DNA from: Ustulina deusta
Lineage: Eukaryota > Ascomycota > Sordariomycetes > Xylariales > Xylariaceae
Length of the DNA: 64,000 nucleotides
Direction: 5' to 3'
NCBI GenBank assembly: GCA_023159155.1
Contig: JAJNNX010000007.1
Location: forward strand, 372,001-436,000
Below the pieces are notes generated by a model. That model was not told where the DNA came from, did no database searches, and was given only the letters and a program-made list of their open reading frames with translations. How positions within the stretch are numbered: the first letter of the stretch is position 1; every line of letters starts with the position of its first letter. Below, piece by piece: positions 1-12,600 of this stretch. The translations under genes were made by a program, and so were the position numbers.

Positions 1-167
1 CTTTTCCGTAGCGAAGATTGCTTGAATGGCTTGCGACTCTTGAATGTGGGCTGTAGTGCTGGCTCCTGAGGTTCGGGTGGGGGGTTTAACGACTCGATTG
101 AAGGAGACTCGTCGTCTTCCTGAACTGTAATCTTGCGCGCCTTTCTCTTGGATCCAAATGAACTCAT
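1..167 (-). CDS. Ntr2-like splicing factor, N-terminal part (cut by window edge)
   Basis: The minus-strand reading frame starts at the ATG read from 167 to 165 and stays open to base 1, giving 55 residues. The protein begins MSSFGSKRKARKI and continues with an acidic stretch, a proline-rich linker and the basic segment FKSRKPFKQSSLRK. A basic K/R-rich start, acidic spacer and a second short Ser/Lys motif resemble fungal Ntr2 (nineteen-complex related protein 2), which works with Prp43 and Ntr1 in disassembly of the spliceosome lariat complex. Only the disordered N-terminus is visible, so the family call is a resemblance, not a domain match. The gene is divergent from SmG with 295 bp between the two start codons. 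It could be another disordered nuclear protein. Confidence 0.55.
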   Translation of the reverse strand, partial: MSSFGSKRKARKITVQEDDESPSIESLNPPPEPQEPALQPTFKSRKPFKQSSLRK

Positions 168-462
168 GGTGATTGCGTTCTTCTAAGGATTGTGTAGTTG
201 TCGAGAGTTACAACGACTAGCATGAGGTTGCTTCCACTGTTGCTTGTTCCGCTGATAGGTCTAGGGAAATTCTTATCGATAAAGACTTTATCTTATCCGC
301 ACACTGCAAGGTACCTAGGCTACTTGCCCGCCGCCGCCTTGGGTTCAGCGATCCATCCGAGAAAGCTTCCACTATTTCTACTATATCTAGCCCTCCAACA
401 CTTCCGCCCTCAGATCTTCCCGCAACCTGTTTGTGCAGATTATTCTCTCTTGTATTGTCAGG
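168..462. promoter_or_regulatory. Bidirectional promoter between Ntr2-like gene and SmG
   Basis: These 295 bp separate two divergent start codons (167 on minus, 463 on plus) and must hold both 5' leaders and promoters. The part next to SmG is pyrimidine-rich (about 360-455), as is common just upstream of fungal start sites. A CCTAGG-containing word occurs at about 311-321. No clear TATA box is seen. Confidence 0.6.
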
Positions 463-892
463 ATGGCTCCCGCACAACCAGAACTCAAGAAGGTGAGCTA
501 CGCCGAACAACTGAGTAAATCGTTGCTTAACTATTCACTGACTCTTCTGCAGTACCTCGACAAGAGACTCTTCGTCCAGTTAAACGGCAGTCGCAAAGTC
601 ATCGGTGTCCTTCGCGGTTACGATGTAAGCTACCGCTGTCACGAGTGCTACCCCAAAGGTCACACGAGCTGACCGTTGAAATAGGTCTTCCTGAATATTG
701 TTCTGGATGACGCCGTCGAGGAGAAGGATGGTGGTGAGAAGGTCCGGTTAGGGATGGTCGTACGTATTGTGTCATAATTATTCATATGCCACTTAATAGC
801 TCTTGCTGACGCGCGGTTTATAGGTCATTCGAGGTAATTCAGTTGTTATGCTGGAAGCACTCGAAAGAATCGGCGGTGATCGCGACAAATGA
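463..892 (+). CDS. Small nuclear ribonucleoprotein G (SmG)
   Basis: Four exons (463-492, 553-624, 685-759, 824-892) join to an 81-residue protein. All three introns (60, 60 and 64 nt) are phase 0 with GT...AG ends, and the third has a GCTGAC branch site. The product reads MAPAQPELKK, then YLDKRLFVQLNGSRKVIGVL with RGYDVFLNIVLDDAVEE (Sm1 motif), and ends with VVIRGNSVVMLEALE (Sm2 motif with the IRGN signature). Size and motifs match SmG (SNRPG, yeast SMX2), a member of the heptameric Sm ring that binds U1, U2, U4 and U5 snRNA. Three introns in 81 codons is dense for this window. The divergent neighbour also looks like a splicing factor. The assignment is secure. Confidence 0.97.
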
Positions 893-2795
893 GCGGCCTC
901 TATTACGCGTTAGGGAATCATATCACGAATAGACGCGTTGACATTCATGCAAGAGTGTTAACTGGGAATACTCTACCTCCTTCCAGACTTGGCTGGCAAA
1001 ATGGCGTTCAGGCGTAGGATCAAAATATCTGATGGGCTTCTTTCTATCCTTGGCAAATATCATGAGGGTAGCAGCACGTGCTGCTATGAAAAGCTACACA
1101 CGGTCGGGAATATGAGGACTGTGATCGCCACACCCCAGATACGCGAGCAAGCTCCCGAGCTACATATTGGAACGATGTCGAGTTTAGACAATCACTCCGA
1201 ATGACGCGACGGCGACTATAAAGATTCACCTGAACCTACTATGATACCCAGTGTGTTAGCAAGCCTATGACCGCGGTCCAACAAGTTATGACGCGCCGAT
1301 AATCATCAATCAATGTTCTAGACCTACACCAAGTTGTTGGGTATGTCGCTGATGTTCAGCCTGACTACTACTAGCCTTGCCCATGTTCCCATTGACAAGC
1401 TTGCACATCCGACAGGATTTTTCAAAGACGCTCAAGTACATCAAGAGTATCCGACGCATGGACATCTTGATCTACTGGCTTTCTGTCTTGAGATCACCAA
1501 GAGGCGTATGGTTCTGCAACGAGTGAGAAAGAAAGGAGCTGGAGTAATGAGTAACAGTAAGGAATCAAGACATAATCCTCGCTAAGATACTCAACTTAGG
1601 TTGACGTAGATATGGAGTAGGTACTTAGAGGTGAGGGTAAGGTGAAGAAAGGCTTAATCAGCCCGAAACTTATACATGCGCCTCGTTACGCCTGTCTCAT
1701 GTCAGGCCAATAGGTTGTTTGTGTGTAGTTCAAGGCCAAGCTGGAAAGTTCCTGAGCCTAAAGAGCCTGACTGGGCATGAATGAGGATGATTGTGGCCCA
1801 ACAATAATCCTCAATGCCTTTGTTGTCATTCATACGAGCCCCCCTGTAAGTGGATAATCATCTACTCCATTGACCATTCATGTTGTTTTGAGTGTTCCCG
1901 CAGGAGATAACTGTCCTGAAGTGACCCGATCCAAGTCTAGTTGGTATCTCGCTGGCATGACGCGAGAAGTTGACGCCTGGACCACGGTACAGTATCGGTG
2001 TATTCCAAGGTGGCTCGACTGGAGGAAGTTGCCAGTGTCTTCTAGAATATGACTAAGCCCGTACTCTTCTCTCTGGGCCGGGTCCGCAGCTCTTTACTTT
2101 CGTGCCATGCCACGTGGATGAACATGTGGAAAGTGCCGTAACAGCTATTGCATCGCTGAGAGTCTCTTCAGTACATGTGTTACGGAGCGTTAGCACGAGT
2201 ACCGGCGGCGTTCTAATTACTCTGCCGGAGATCCGCCACGGCTGGAGGACCGGAGTCAGTAGACGTGAGTAGCTATAATCCGTGAGACGCCTTATCAATC
2301 CGGCAATATAACCTATGTCACGGAGGTCTCGTGGTTTTGCACATTCTAGCAACACTCCACGAGCTTTATCATCTTACTAGGCGTGCGAGTCCTCTTTGGC
2401 AATGGATATGACGCTCTCAAGAACTCCCGCCTCGTTTTAGGTTGGCCGTACTAGTTGATGTCGTGGAAGGAGGTCCAAAAGATCGCGTGTTAGTTAACCC
2501 TTTACGATCAATCAGTGCCCATAGCTCAAGCTAGAGCACTCGATATCTAGTTTATTTGTAGATTTACTAGTAAGCCTGTTTATGTAGGTATTTTTATGAG
2601 CTATCATATGACAGAGGCAGCCACCCCCTTTTTGGCTCCTTTCTCGGCACCGCTTCGACACCTTCCCTTACACCTACTACTTACACCCTTTAACGCCTAC
2701 ACACACTGCATGTTGTTGTTGTTTTATTGCGTTTTGAGCGATTTGGCCCAATTTACCTGTTTCTGACCCCTCTGAGATCTCTGCTAGCCTTCAAG
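893..2795. other. Intergenic, no supported gene
   Basis: I see only short unconnected reading frames here. One notable sequence is a perfect 18 bp palindrome at 1069-1086 centred on CACGTG. From about 2620 to 2790 the plus strand becomes pyrimidine-rich (many ACCTACTAC/CACCCTTT words), which fits a promoter for the candidate gene starting at 2796. Confidence 0.6.
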
Positions 2796-3631
2796 ATGAC
2801 GGACGAACTTCTCCTGATTCTCGGACTCTTCATGCTCATCTTCTTCATTCTTAATTCCGTAAATGTCGCCTTATCGACCCTCCAAAAAACCGTATGAAGA
2901 ACCTTTATTACCTATCCATCAGTTCTCGCGACGTAGTTTACAGCAATCACAAACGCAACTACCGCCTATCCAACTCGATCTGTATCGTGAACAGCGAGCA
3001 GTCTCCCGCAACTCTTCTAAAAACACCACTCGCCACTCGCTCAAGCCCCCCGAACGCGTATTCGGCGTCGAAACTCAATCTCGAGATGGCTGGACACCAA
3101 CAAAGGCTAGTTCGCAAGCAAGGCGACGGTACGGCCATGAAAACACCATCCCTTCTTGGCGCTATCTTTCTCCCAGAAACTCGTCTCTCCTCTGTATTCA
3201 GCATAACATTTTCGTCGGCCCCAATTTCTTCATTTCTATTAATTGCAAAAGCTAGACTCCGGTGCTCATTATTACCTGTCCTTTCATCAACCGCAAACAG
3301 AGGAATCTCCCAGAAGCCATAGACTTACTTCGCCATTACGATTCCTCGAACCCCGGCGAACTTCCTCAGTCTGCTTAGGTTTAGCGGGATTCTTTCGCTT
3401 CTAGGCGATATCTGATTTCCTTTCCTTTCTTCCCGCCTATCCCCTTCAACCGGCTGCACCACGAGAGGCGGGTTTAGCCACCGTCCGCACATGTGCCGCC
3501 TCTCGCCAGCTACTCCACGAAAACGAAAGACCTCCGACCCTAATGCTTCTTCTAGAAGTGCTAGCAGCGATGGCGGCTCTGAAATTTCGGATAGCTGCGG
3601 CATCCCACTGCAACTAGCCACCACACTTTAG
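2796..3631 (+). CDS. Candidate orphan spliced gene, small protein with N-terminal hydrophobic segment
   Basis: I do not recognise this protein. A spliced model with exons 2796-2858, 2944-3193, 3256-3378 and 3510-3631 gives 558 nt, an exact multiple of three, and 185 residues. Exon 1 encodes MTDELLLILGLFMLIFFILNS, a likely membrane anchor or signal. The remainder is polar and rich in Ser, Arg, Pro and Gln, with a C-terminal RKRKTSDPNASSRS-type basic/serine stretch. The 62 nt intron (3194-3255) removes an in-frame stop and lets the frame continue into ...LLYSGAHYYLSF. Weak points: intron 1 lacks a good branch site and intron 3 has a poor GTTTAG donor. An alternative start is the ATG at 2863, and an alternative stop is at 3402-3404 if intron 3 is not used. 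A pyrimidine-rich stretch lies upstream. No family match was seen, and chance alignment of open frames is possible. Confidence 0.32.
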
Positions 3632-6600
3632 TGTGTCGTTGTGGACGCGAGATCTCTCGGGAATAGAAGATAGAGGGTGGTATTTCATATCTACAAATAG
3701 AAGCACTGCAATTTATGAAGCGACATGACTGTGAAACGGGAAATCATTCGGGAATCAACACGCCATTTCTTATAGGAACTTTCAGTTATCTTCCGTGCGT
3801 AATCATCAACTTACAACACTCCCTCTCCAAATATTACGTTTGATGTACTAGTATAGAATCGAGCTTTCTTCTGCTTAATCTGTGCAAACGTGCTTCTCTT
3901 GCCCTCTAAATAAGCGACAGCACAAGAAGTTAACTGCTAATCTTTCAATTTATCCCATCGCCTATTTTAATTCACTTTAGAATAAGTGTGGATAGTTTCC
4001 ATTATCACGATAATTATACAGCCGTTACTTCCCTATGATGTCTGTATATTATCTCGATCTCGCTCCTGTCGCCATCAAGATGAAGTACCTCTCGTTCACG
4101 TTTGCAGTCCCATGGTCTAGGCAGCCTACGACCCAACCCCCTCGGGAAGGGTAGCAGAAGGGGAATATCGGTCGTAACGCTCCTCATAGACACTTATATA
4201 TCTCTCCAAAATCTCAGAGCAGAGAAATTATCAATCAAGTATTCCGTCTGGGGCGAGTAGGTAGCTTTATCCTGTGATGTAATTTGTGAGATTGTTTTAT
4301 CATCCCCTTTCGAGTCGTGCCAGACTCATGTTGGCCTACGACGTTATGGGTTCTACTAGCGCCAATACTACAATGAGTCTCTAGATCAAGAATATTGAAG
4401 CTTCTCGGTATATTAGGACTGTGTAACCGGATTTCTAACTAACATATCCGGAAGCATAGACTCATATGAGATCACGTGGTGACTATGGGATAACCAAGTT
4501 CTATATTAAAGCTATATGAAGAGATCTGACGCGGCCAGAGAACGGAGCAATCGCCACAGTTGGTTATCGTGTAAAGAATCATGTTTACATGCGTTCCAAA
4601 TATCTCTCTTATCAAATTATCTTTCCCAATCATAGGTACCGTATCACTAGGGAATGTCTGGCCATAAGACTTGAGACAAGCCATCTACTCAAACATCGAT
4701 ATTCTCATGTTCCCTAGATAACAGAGCACACCTGACTACGCGATAACGGTGGAAATATGGTTTCCTAGGTCCAAATATCTGTAGCAATAAAACTAGTATA
4801 GAAATATAACACTGTTCGTAGGCTCATCCTGTCTCAGAGCGCCGAGAAGTCAACTCGACGTCTCCTCGCGTCGGACGAGACGAGTACCCGATAAATCCTC
4901 GTTTGCACTTTCCCATGGCAGCCGGAGCACTCAATACCATGAACAATCCGGAGAAATCACGAAGCCCGAGAAACCGTATCGACTCAGGAGCGAGCATGCG
5001 GACTGCTATAACAGGTAATAGGCCCCATCTCCGTCTGTAATCCTACGATTCGCCTAACGTACGAGTTCCTTTTCTTCCTTCCTATTCCGCCCCGTACTTT
5101 CTCATCCCCGCCGTCAAAGGGGGGAATTGTCATCATATATATGTAGGGGGTACTATTATAACTTCCTATCTATCTCGATAGCAAGATCGAGAAAGAAAAC
5201 AAAAAAATACGAGAACCGAGACGATAGAAACAAAAACACTAACAAAGAAGAATGGGTCAACAAAAAACCGCCCCCCCCCCATTCCCCGGCCCTGGCCAGC
5301 CGCCACGCGCGCGAACAACGAGGTCGGCTTCGGGTTCGAGGCCCGAATGGGCGCTTTTTGGTCCCCGGCGGGCGGCGGCCACGGCAAGGCCCCATGGCTG
5401 GCGACGTCGCAGTGCGCCGTAGGACTCGAGTCCGTGCATGACTGACGCCTAGCTAGCTAGCCACGTTCTCCGGGGGTGTGGCCTGTAAGGACGTGTTTGA
5501 CAGGAAGAATGTTACCCTCCTCTCCTCTCCCCTCTCCCCTCTTCCTCCCCCCCCCATGCCTCCCTCCCCTGAGCCTAACACGATACCTACTAGTGGGGGG
5601 TTTTTTAGATACGATGTAACCTCGTTTGTCAGTTGATTACGCCTTATCTGGGAGACTAAAAGACAAAAAAAAAAAAAAAAGAGGAAAACCACTACCAAGC
5701 GCGGTATGCTCGAGAAAAACTTACGAGGTCAGTGAGACACGGGCTTTGGGAATTCCGTACATACAGAGCTACCTACGTGTAGTGCTACGTCGTGGGTTAT
5801 GGTAGGCTCCCTGTGAGCAATGAGACGCCTCTCGTCGAAGAAGTGAAGCACGAATAGAAGATATCATCGTTCCGTCTGTCCGACACCAGACAGACAGAGG
5901 AACTAACAAAATTTCGCCAGTTGCGGTATTCCAGCAATCCTTTCTCTCTCTCTCTCTTTCTTTCCTAGGGCGTTAAAAAAAATTTTTTTTTCTTCTTCTT
6001 CTTCGTCTATTTTATTTTTATTTTTTTATTTTTTATTATTTTTTAAAGGGTTTTTTTTTAAATTAAAAAAATTTTTTTTTATCCCCTTTACTGTTTTTCC
6101 CCCCGTTCTTCTTCTTTCCCATCCCTTCGCCGTTCGCGCGGAAAATACGTGATACGTTGTGATAATCATTGATGTGCAGTGCGTTGTCATCATCATGCCT
6201 TTTCCCGCGGCATTAGCTTGCAGGCAGAGAGGGAGAGAGACATGCATTCGATACAACATTGAGGCATTGCGGTTTTATTAAAGTTCTCACATCCCGCTCT
6301 GCCCTCCGCTCAGCTCCTCTCCCCCCCTACGTACATTACCTTACCCTACTACCTGCTTTCCTAGGCATCATTGCATACAGCTGTGCATACAGACTTACAT
6401 ACGTACATTAGTAGTGTAGGTAAGGGGGGAGGGGGGTATGGCTACGCGTGTGGGGATGAAATTATGTGTTGCATATCCAACCCTTGGACGACTTCAGGGG
6501 TGGTTTGTAGGGCGTCTGTCTCATTCATGCGATCCATTATTGACAAGCGCTGGATCTAAGCATAACCTCTCGACACATGTGTTTTTTTTTTTTTTCCTTC

Positions 6601-9600
6601 TTGATTTGATTATTCCCCCCCCTCGTCTGGTATCCCCTTTGCCGGGTCTCCGAGACATGCAAGATCTCGACGGCGAATAGAAACAAAAGTTCCCTTCTGG
6701 CGTAGCATGGCATGGCATGAGGAAATTAATCCGTAACGCGCGTCGATGTGAGTGTATATCTAGACAGGTAAGGTAGATTATGCGTCTGTCTACCTACCTT
6801 GCTTACCTACGTACCACGTAAGGTGGGTAAGGTTGGGAGGGATTACACATATGTTGCAGATAATACCAAGTTCCCACAAACCCTAAACTATATACATACC
6901 CCTGGATTCCCAATCCAGCGCCGTACAGCAAATCCACATGTCGGTTTCTAGAACCTAATTTAGACAACCTGCGATGATCTTGGCCTTGGGCGCGAGTGAG
7001 GCACGAATATAGCCTGTTTGATTTCGCATTACGCGCAGGAAGAGAGAGAGAGGACATAGGTAGAGTCACTTCGTGCTGGTGGACTTAGCCGAAGTCGGAT
7101 GGATGGGATGCGTCGGTTACTTTCAGCGTGGAGGAAAATCAATGATGACATTTACCATACATACATCAACGTCTGCATGTAATGCTTGCTCGCTTGCGTT
7201 TGCACCTCATGCGCTTAGATGTACGTGATATTAGTTGGACCCAAGGAAGCAGGTGGCCGGGCTTGTATGGATTTATGTAGGTACATATGTATGTACGGCA
7301 CGTCTGTAGGAGGGTAGGTATATAGGCACATGCTGTGTCCGTCATACGATTTTACTTTCGAGCATGATTATATTGGCGCATTTTCCTTGTTGTTTTTTCC
7401 TCCGTCTGAAACGTAATGCAACATTGTCCTGTCTGTAAGTTCGTATAGTGACTGCCTTGGAAAAAAGACTCTGCGTTTTGGCACGCTGGCATGGTGATGA
7501 GCAGGCTCATAGGATTTGGCTGTCCAAGTGTATGCCCCGCTTCGCTCTCGACACATAACTTGCAGTTTCAGGAGAGGGGTTTTCGGTCGTCTGTGCTAGT
7601 TGTGGAGAATGGGGGAGGAAAAGCAGTTGCATAGGAACTAGTTTGTTCGTTTATTGGCAAATAAGTGGTTCTCAATTCTGATGATGATCTGTAGATCCGG
7701 GGTTTTGCGGCTGCGGATCTGTGAACCATGCCCAGTTCCCGATCCAGCCCGGGACAAACATGTTCATCTTGGATAATGCAGAAGGAATCCTAATTATCCC
7801 GGGGGTTAACCTCCGAGTACTATCCATCCCTTAACAAATCTCGGAACCGACGGTGGTACTATCTTGCTAGACTGCTTATAGCGGAGTTCGATATGAGCTG
7901 TCGTCTCTCTCTATCTCCCTAGGTATCTCAAGATAGTAGATGCCAAGCCCTTGGCATCCATACAGGATCAGGCAATGTCGTCCCAAATAAAAGGAACTAG
8001 GAAATACGTTTTTTTTAGTATTAACGACATATGATACGTGGTTTTTCTAAATTGAAAGTCGTATGTTTCAACATGGTACTTGTTCGGAAGAAGAATAGAC
8101 AGGAGAGAGAAGGAGAGTGGGTGTGTGTTTGTCGTGTACGATTGTAATCATTTGGAATCCTGGTCCTGGAGCATATTTAGTACATCCTCTCTCGCAATGC
8201 CTGCATCGGAAAGATGCCATTTCGTGTTAGAGGATTGGCTCTATTCTTAACCTGCTGCATTGGGGTGTTCTGGGGAAGGACTTGGCGCGGCCAAGATGCC
8301 CACCACGAAGGGGAGTGGTAATTAATGTTGCATATGTCATGTCTACATCGTTCGATACCTCAGCTGCTCCGCTACTCCGCTCCCCATTTATGTAGGTACG
8401 CAGCAATGTGACTTCATGTCGTTCAATAATCGGACCTCAGTGGAGGTTCTGCTGAAAATACTTGATGGCGAGGCAGTGGCATGGCCAATCGGGGACTGAT
8501 GAGCGGTGCAAACTCGGCATGTGTTCCATATTGCGCAGTATATTTAATTATATTTCACGTTGTATGCGAACCAGAAATAAGGGATTGTGGTGCTGTATCA
8601 AGCCACAGTTTGTTGATATCCAATCGGCAACACCAAGTGACTTGTACATTGGTAATACGACATGCTGTTGTATCCATGTTGGACGTCGCAGGCAGGAGAC
8701 GTTGAAACGAAATGACAACCAGCTACTGTAGGTACGGTAAAGCGATTTAGCACGACACACCCCTGGACGGCCCGGCATAGGTATTGCCCGGGATACTGCC
8801 CAGGAGATCAATCTTGTACGCCTTCGATTTATCACGTTGATGATCCCTGAAATGCATTGTCTGTGCAACCACAACCCGTTGTTGCATGCGACCGGCGTCG
8901 GGACTCAGTGCTGCCAACTACCCTGACTCCCTACCTGTATGTAGGTCGGCTGTCTCAACTGGTTGTTGGGTCCAAGCACGACATCTTGTCTTACACGCCT
9001 AAACGACGTAGATAGGTAGACGCATGGTTCTGATCGTCATTGGCTGCGCTTAGCCGGCAGGGAGGGAGGGGATGACAAGAACCACATGGATGCATCAATG
9101 TTCCCTACATGCATGTAGGTATTATTTATTGCTGCATTTGTTTAGTATAGGAGAAGTAGCTCCTGACTCGGGCACTGTATGTAATTCTAACGCGGTTTCG
9201 TGGCTGCAGAAAGTTGTACTACTACGGAAAGCGTTAATACGGATATGAATGCATGGCGTTCTCATGTACGATACTCAACAAACATTGTTTGAAACATGAT
9301 GCGGGCGTGGTCCGCCGTTGTATTCGGCCTTCTATCTACTGTACTGTCGTCGTCTGTCAGTATGCTAACGATGCCGGCTCTCTAGGAGCTTGCTTAGCGT
9401 CAATTATGGTAGTATCGTGCCTGGGGTGGATTAAACGGCGCCGATTCTTGCCTAGGTAAGCAGACAAGAAGCCGACGTAGACTTAAGACTAATTAATAGT
9501 TACGATAGGTAGCAGCCGTAGTTTAGCAGCAATACGTATCAGATATCGAGTTCGCGATGGAAACATGTTTGCTATATTGTTGACGCTGTTCACTAGAATG

Positions 9601-12600
9601 TCGTAGATCCTCTAGTCTCAATGTGATGCTTTCACAGTCGTATAAGCTCTGCTGATAATACCATTGCCTCAATTACAGCTGCATATAAGATGCTGAATCT
9701 CACGAACCTGAAGGTTAGAAGACGCAGTTGTAGTCCCTGAACAAATCTACAAGTCGCTTGGCTTCACTGTGTCTTCATGACGTGACCACACTGTATTACT
9801 GGCGGACGGGGGTGTGGTAGTTGGCCTCTCATGGACCTACCTACACTAAGCTCAGTCTCTATTTAGATAGCTCGAGCTGCGACTGAAACAGCGAGCAGCT
9901 TCAAAACGGGTCTGGCTTTTGTCTTGCATGGCGATGCATGAAGTTACTGTCAACGACGACTAATGTATCCGCCAACCCCACCAGCGCAACCGTTTTCATC
10001 GACTTACATTCTGGTAGTGACGAGAATACGCTCGGTATCTGCTTAGAATACACTATAACACTCGCGCTAGGTACCTAGGCTGTTGCTAGGAACAGGAGGG
10101 GTAGCGGTAGATACAGTGGGCGCAGAGCCACCACACAAGCTCTCAAGCGCGTTGTAGGTGGTGGGCAGTGTAATATTCCTGGCTGCCGTGTTGTCAGAGC
10201 TTGCACCTACAGGTGGGTAGTCATAAACGGTATGTGTGAGTGATGTACCGGGGACGCACACGACCCTCGGACCACTCGATAGATCCACAAGTTTGGTAAC
10301 AAGGGAGAGCATCGCGCAGCGCGCTGACGCAGGTCCAAGAGGATGAGGTCAAGCGTAGACTGGAGTGACGCGCGCCAGGGTCCTAGAAGCGGAACGAGTG
10401 GAATGGGGTTGATTGAGGTAACGGCTGGAAGGACTGGTGGAATTAAGGTATTGTTCAGCGGATTGGATCCCGATCTGGTGACACTAGATGCGGCTGGGTA
10501 TCCTGTTTGTAATCGACCCAGACTTTGCCTACGCAGATACATACTATGTAGCGAAATGGAATTCTACCGTAGGTAAGTAGTATATTGTTACGAGGTATGG
10601 AGTATTAGGTATACCATATGAGCTACCTCGGCACTAGCTATCTAACTTGAGCACAGATCTAGCGCATGCTTTAAAGGACGCATAGAACGCATAAGTGGCT
10701 CCCAGTAATCGCGCTTCGTCCTTGGTCTATGTTCGTCCTCTCGTAACTGATTTTGCATTTGGCTGTGATTGTAGGTTTTCACCGAGAAATATCTAGCGCT
10801 TGGCAATGACAACGAAAGTGAGCAGGTGATCGGTAGATACATACATGCTGTGCTGGTTTGATGCTGGCTCGGCTCTCGGTTCGGCTTCACGTTCTGATAG
10901 GTGGTGAGATTCCATTTCCCCAAATCACGGCCGCTTTCTTACTGTACTACGTACTATGCAATATTATATGGCGCGACCGTGTAGTGTAATATCTTGAGAG
11001 CAACAGTTAATCAATTCCCGATTACCCTGCAACGATCGATACTAATTACGTGTGTTAGTGGCGCTATCCTCAATGGGTCAGGACGCAAGCTCCGTCCCGA
11101 CGTCTAGATACGAGCTGTCCGAATCAATAGGCATGGATGAGCCGCGTACAAGAGGATGATATTTGACTCGTAACGAACGACGGCCGCCTAGGCCTGGACT
11201 CACGTCGCACAATGCATCGCACGAATCCGATCGTGTTTTACGACGTGAGACGTGAGTGGTGAGTAGCGAGTGCCGGTGAATGTGATAATTGGAGGGGGAC
11301 AGGGGTTGTTGGGAAGATGAATTGGCCAATCCGGTCCGTCTTCTCAGCAATTCCGTCTTCCACCCACCACCGTCATATGAGTGTGACACGATGAGCCTCC
11401 GCTACGAGATAACATTGGCTTGTTGGACTCGATCTCGCGCTGAGCACGACTATATCGGCTTGCTCGCGTGACGTCTAATTGGACTTCCTTTCTTCACAAT
11501 TCCAGGTCCTAAATCCTTCGGCTGAACCAGTCTTCGTGTGTCGGACGAGCTAGCGGAAATGTGCGAGTCATTGGCTGTCGTCCCGAGAATGGCAAAGCAT
11601 GCCGAGCTTGATAGGAATGTTGAATTCCGGGGTTACGTCTGGGCCTTGAGAGCAAGACCCAAGAGGCATTCGCCGGTACCCTTTCTCTCCATTTTCTGGT
11701 ACTGTTAGTCTAGATGAGGACAGCCCATCGGTCCAGCTCGTCCCCACAACAGGGAAAGGTGTCTTGGTTGTCATCTCGTAGCAATCCACCCTTCGCCGTT
11801 GCGCCCCCGCATTGGTGGCTTTAAGCCTGCTGGCGCTAGTCGGAGTTCTGGGCGGTGGCACCGACCGTTGAAGAAGTGGGTGATAAGTTTTGAGGCGAAT
11901 TGTGGCGTCCGACAGATCAACTTTTTCAGTGAGATGTGACAAGTGTTTTCGGGGTCTTGTATATCATGCAGGAGAAGGCCTGACCGTCGGAAGTGCTTGC
12001 ATATCTACCTAGTTTCCCGGCTTTGGAGCACGTATGATGACTTGAGAGATACAGAAGCTGCGGAGAAGAGAAGGCTGCAGGATCGGTATTTGGGTCTAGT
12101 TATGCAAGTGATCCTGCGTTGGCGTTATGCTTCGTGCCTTTTGGTAAGTAGAGGTGTACCATGTCGCCCTATGATAGGCCGGTTCGAGGGGGACAGTACG
12201 TAGAGTAGTCCGAGAAGGCATAGCCCAAAAAGCATAGCCTTATGAACTATGCTTCTGTTGGAACACATCTCGATTCGCCAAGAATGCAAGCAGCCGTTAG
12301 TCATAGGCTTTCACAGAAGTCTACTCAGGGTCCTCGACTTCCCCTAAAATCAGTGTCACCATGCCTTTACGTAACGAGGAGTGTGCCCCTCGCTGTAGAT
12401 ACACCTTTGCTACGTAAATATTAGAATTGCCTCCTTGCCGTTACCCATAGTGTGCCGTGTAGCATAGCGAGCTAAGGTGTATGGAGTGTTAGAAATAGAT
12501 ACATGTCGATGCGTAAGTGAGGGGCTTGACCCCAATTGTCGAGAAACATGTCATCTCGTCAAGTCACCCGACTGGGTCGGAAGATTTTCTTAGAATGTCG

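Noticed and set aside
5127..5441. Arg/Pro-rich open frames around the C10 tract
   Set aside because: Composition-driven frames on both strands within a low-complexity block, with no conserved motif.
10067..10312. Minus-strand frame ending in a Ser/Thr/Pro-rich tail, resembling a secreted protein
   Set aside because: No signal peptide or upstream exon could be linked, and the frame is closed by a stop shortly upstream.
11568..11942. 124-codon minus-strand frame in the first desert
   Set aside because: No domain, no partner exons, and length within chance expectation.
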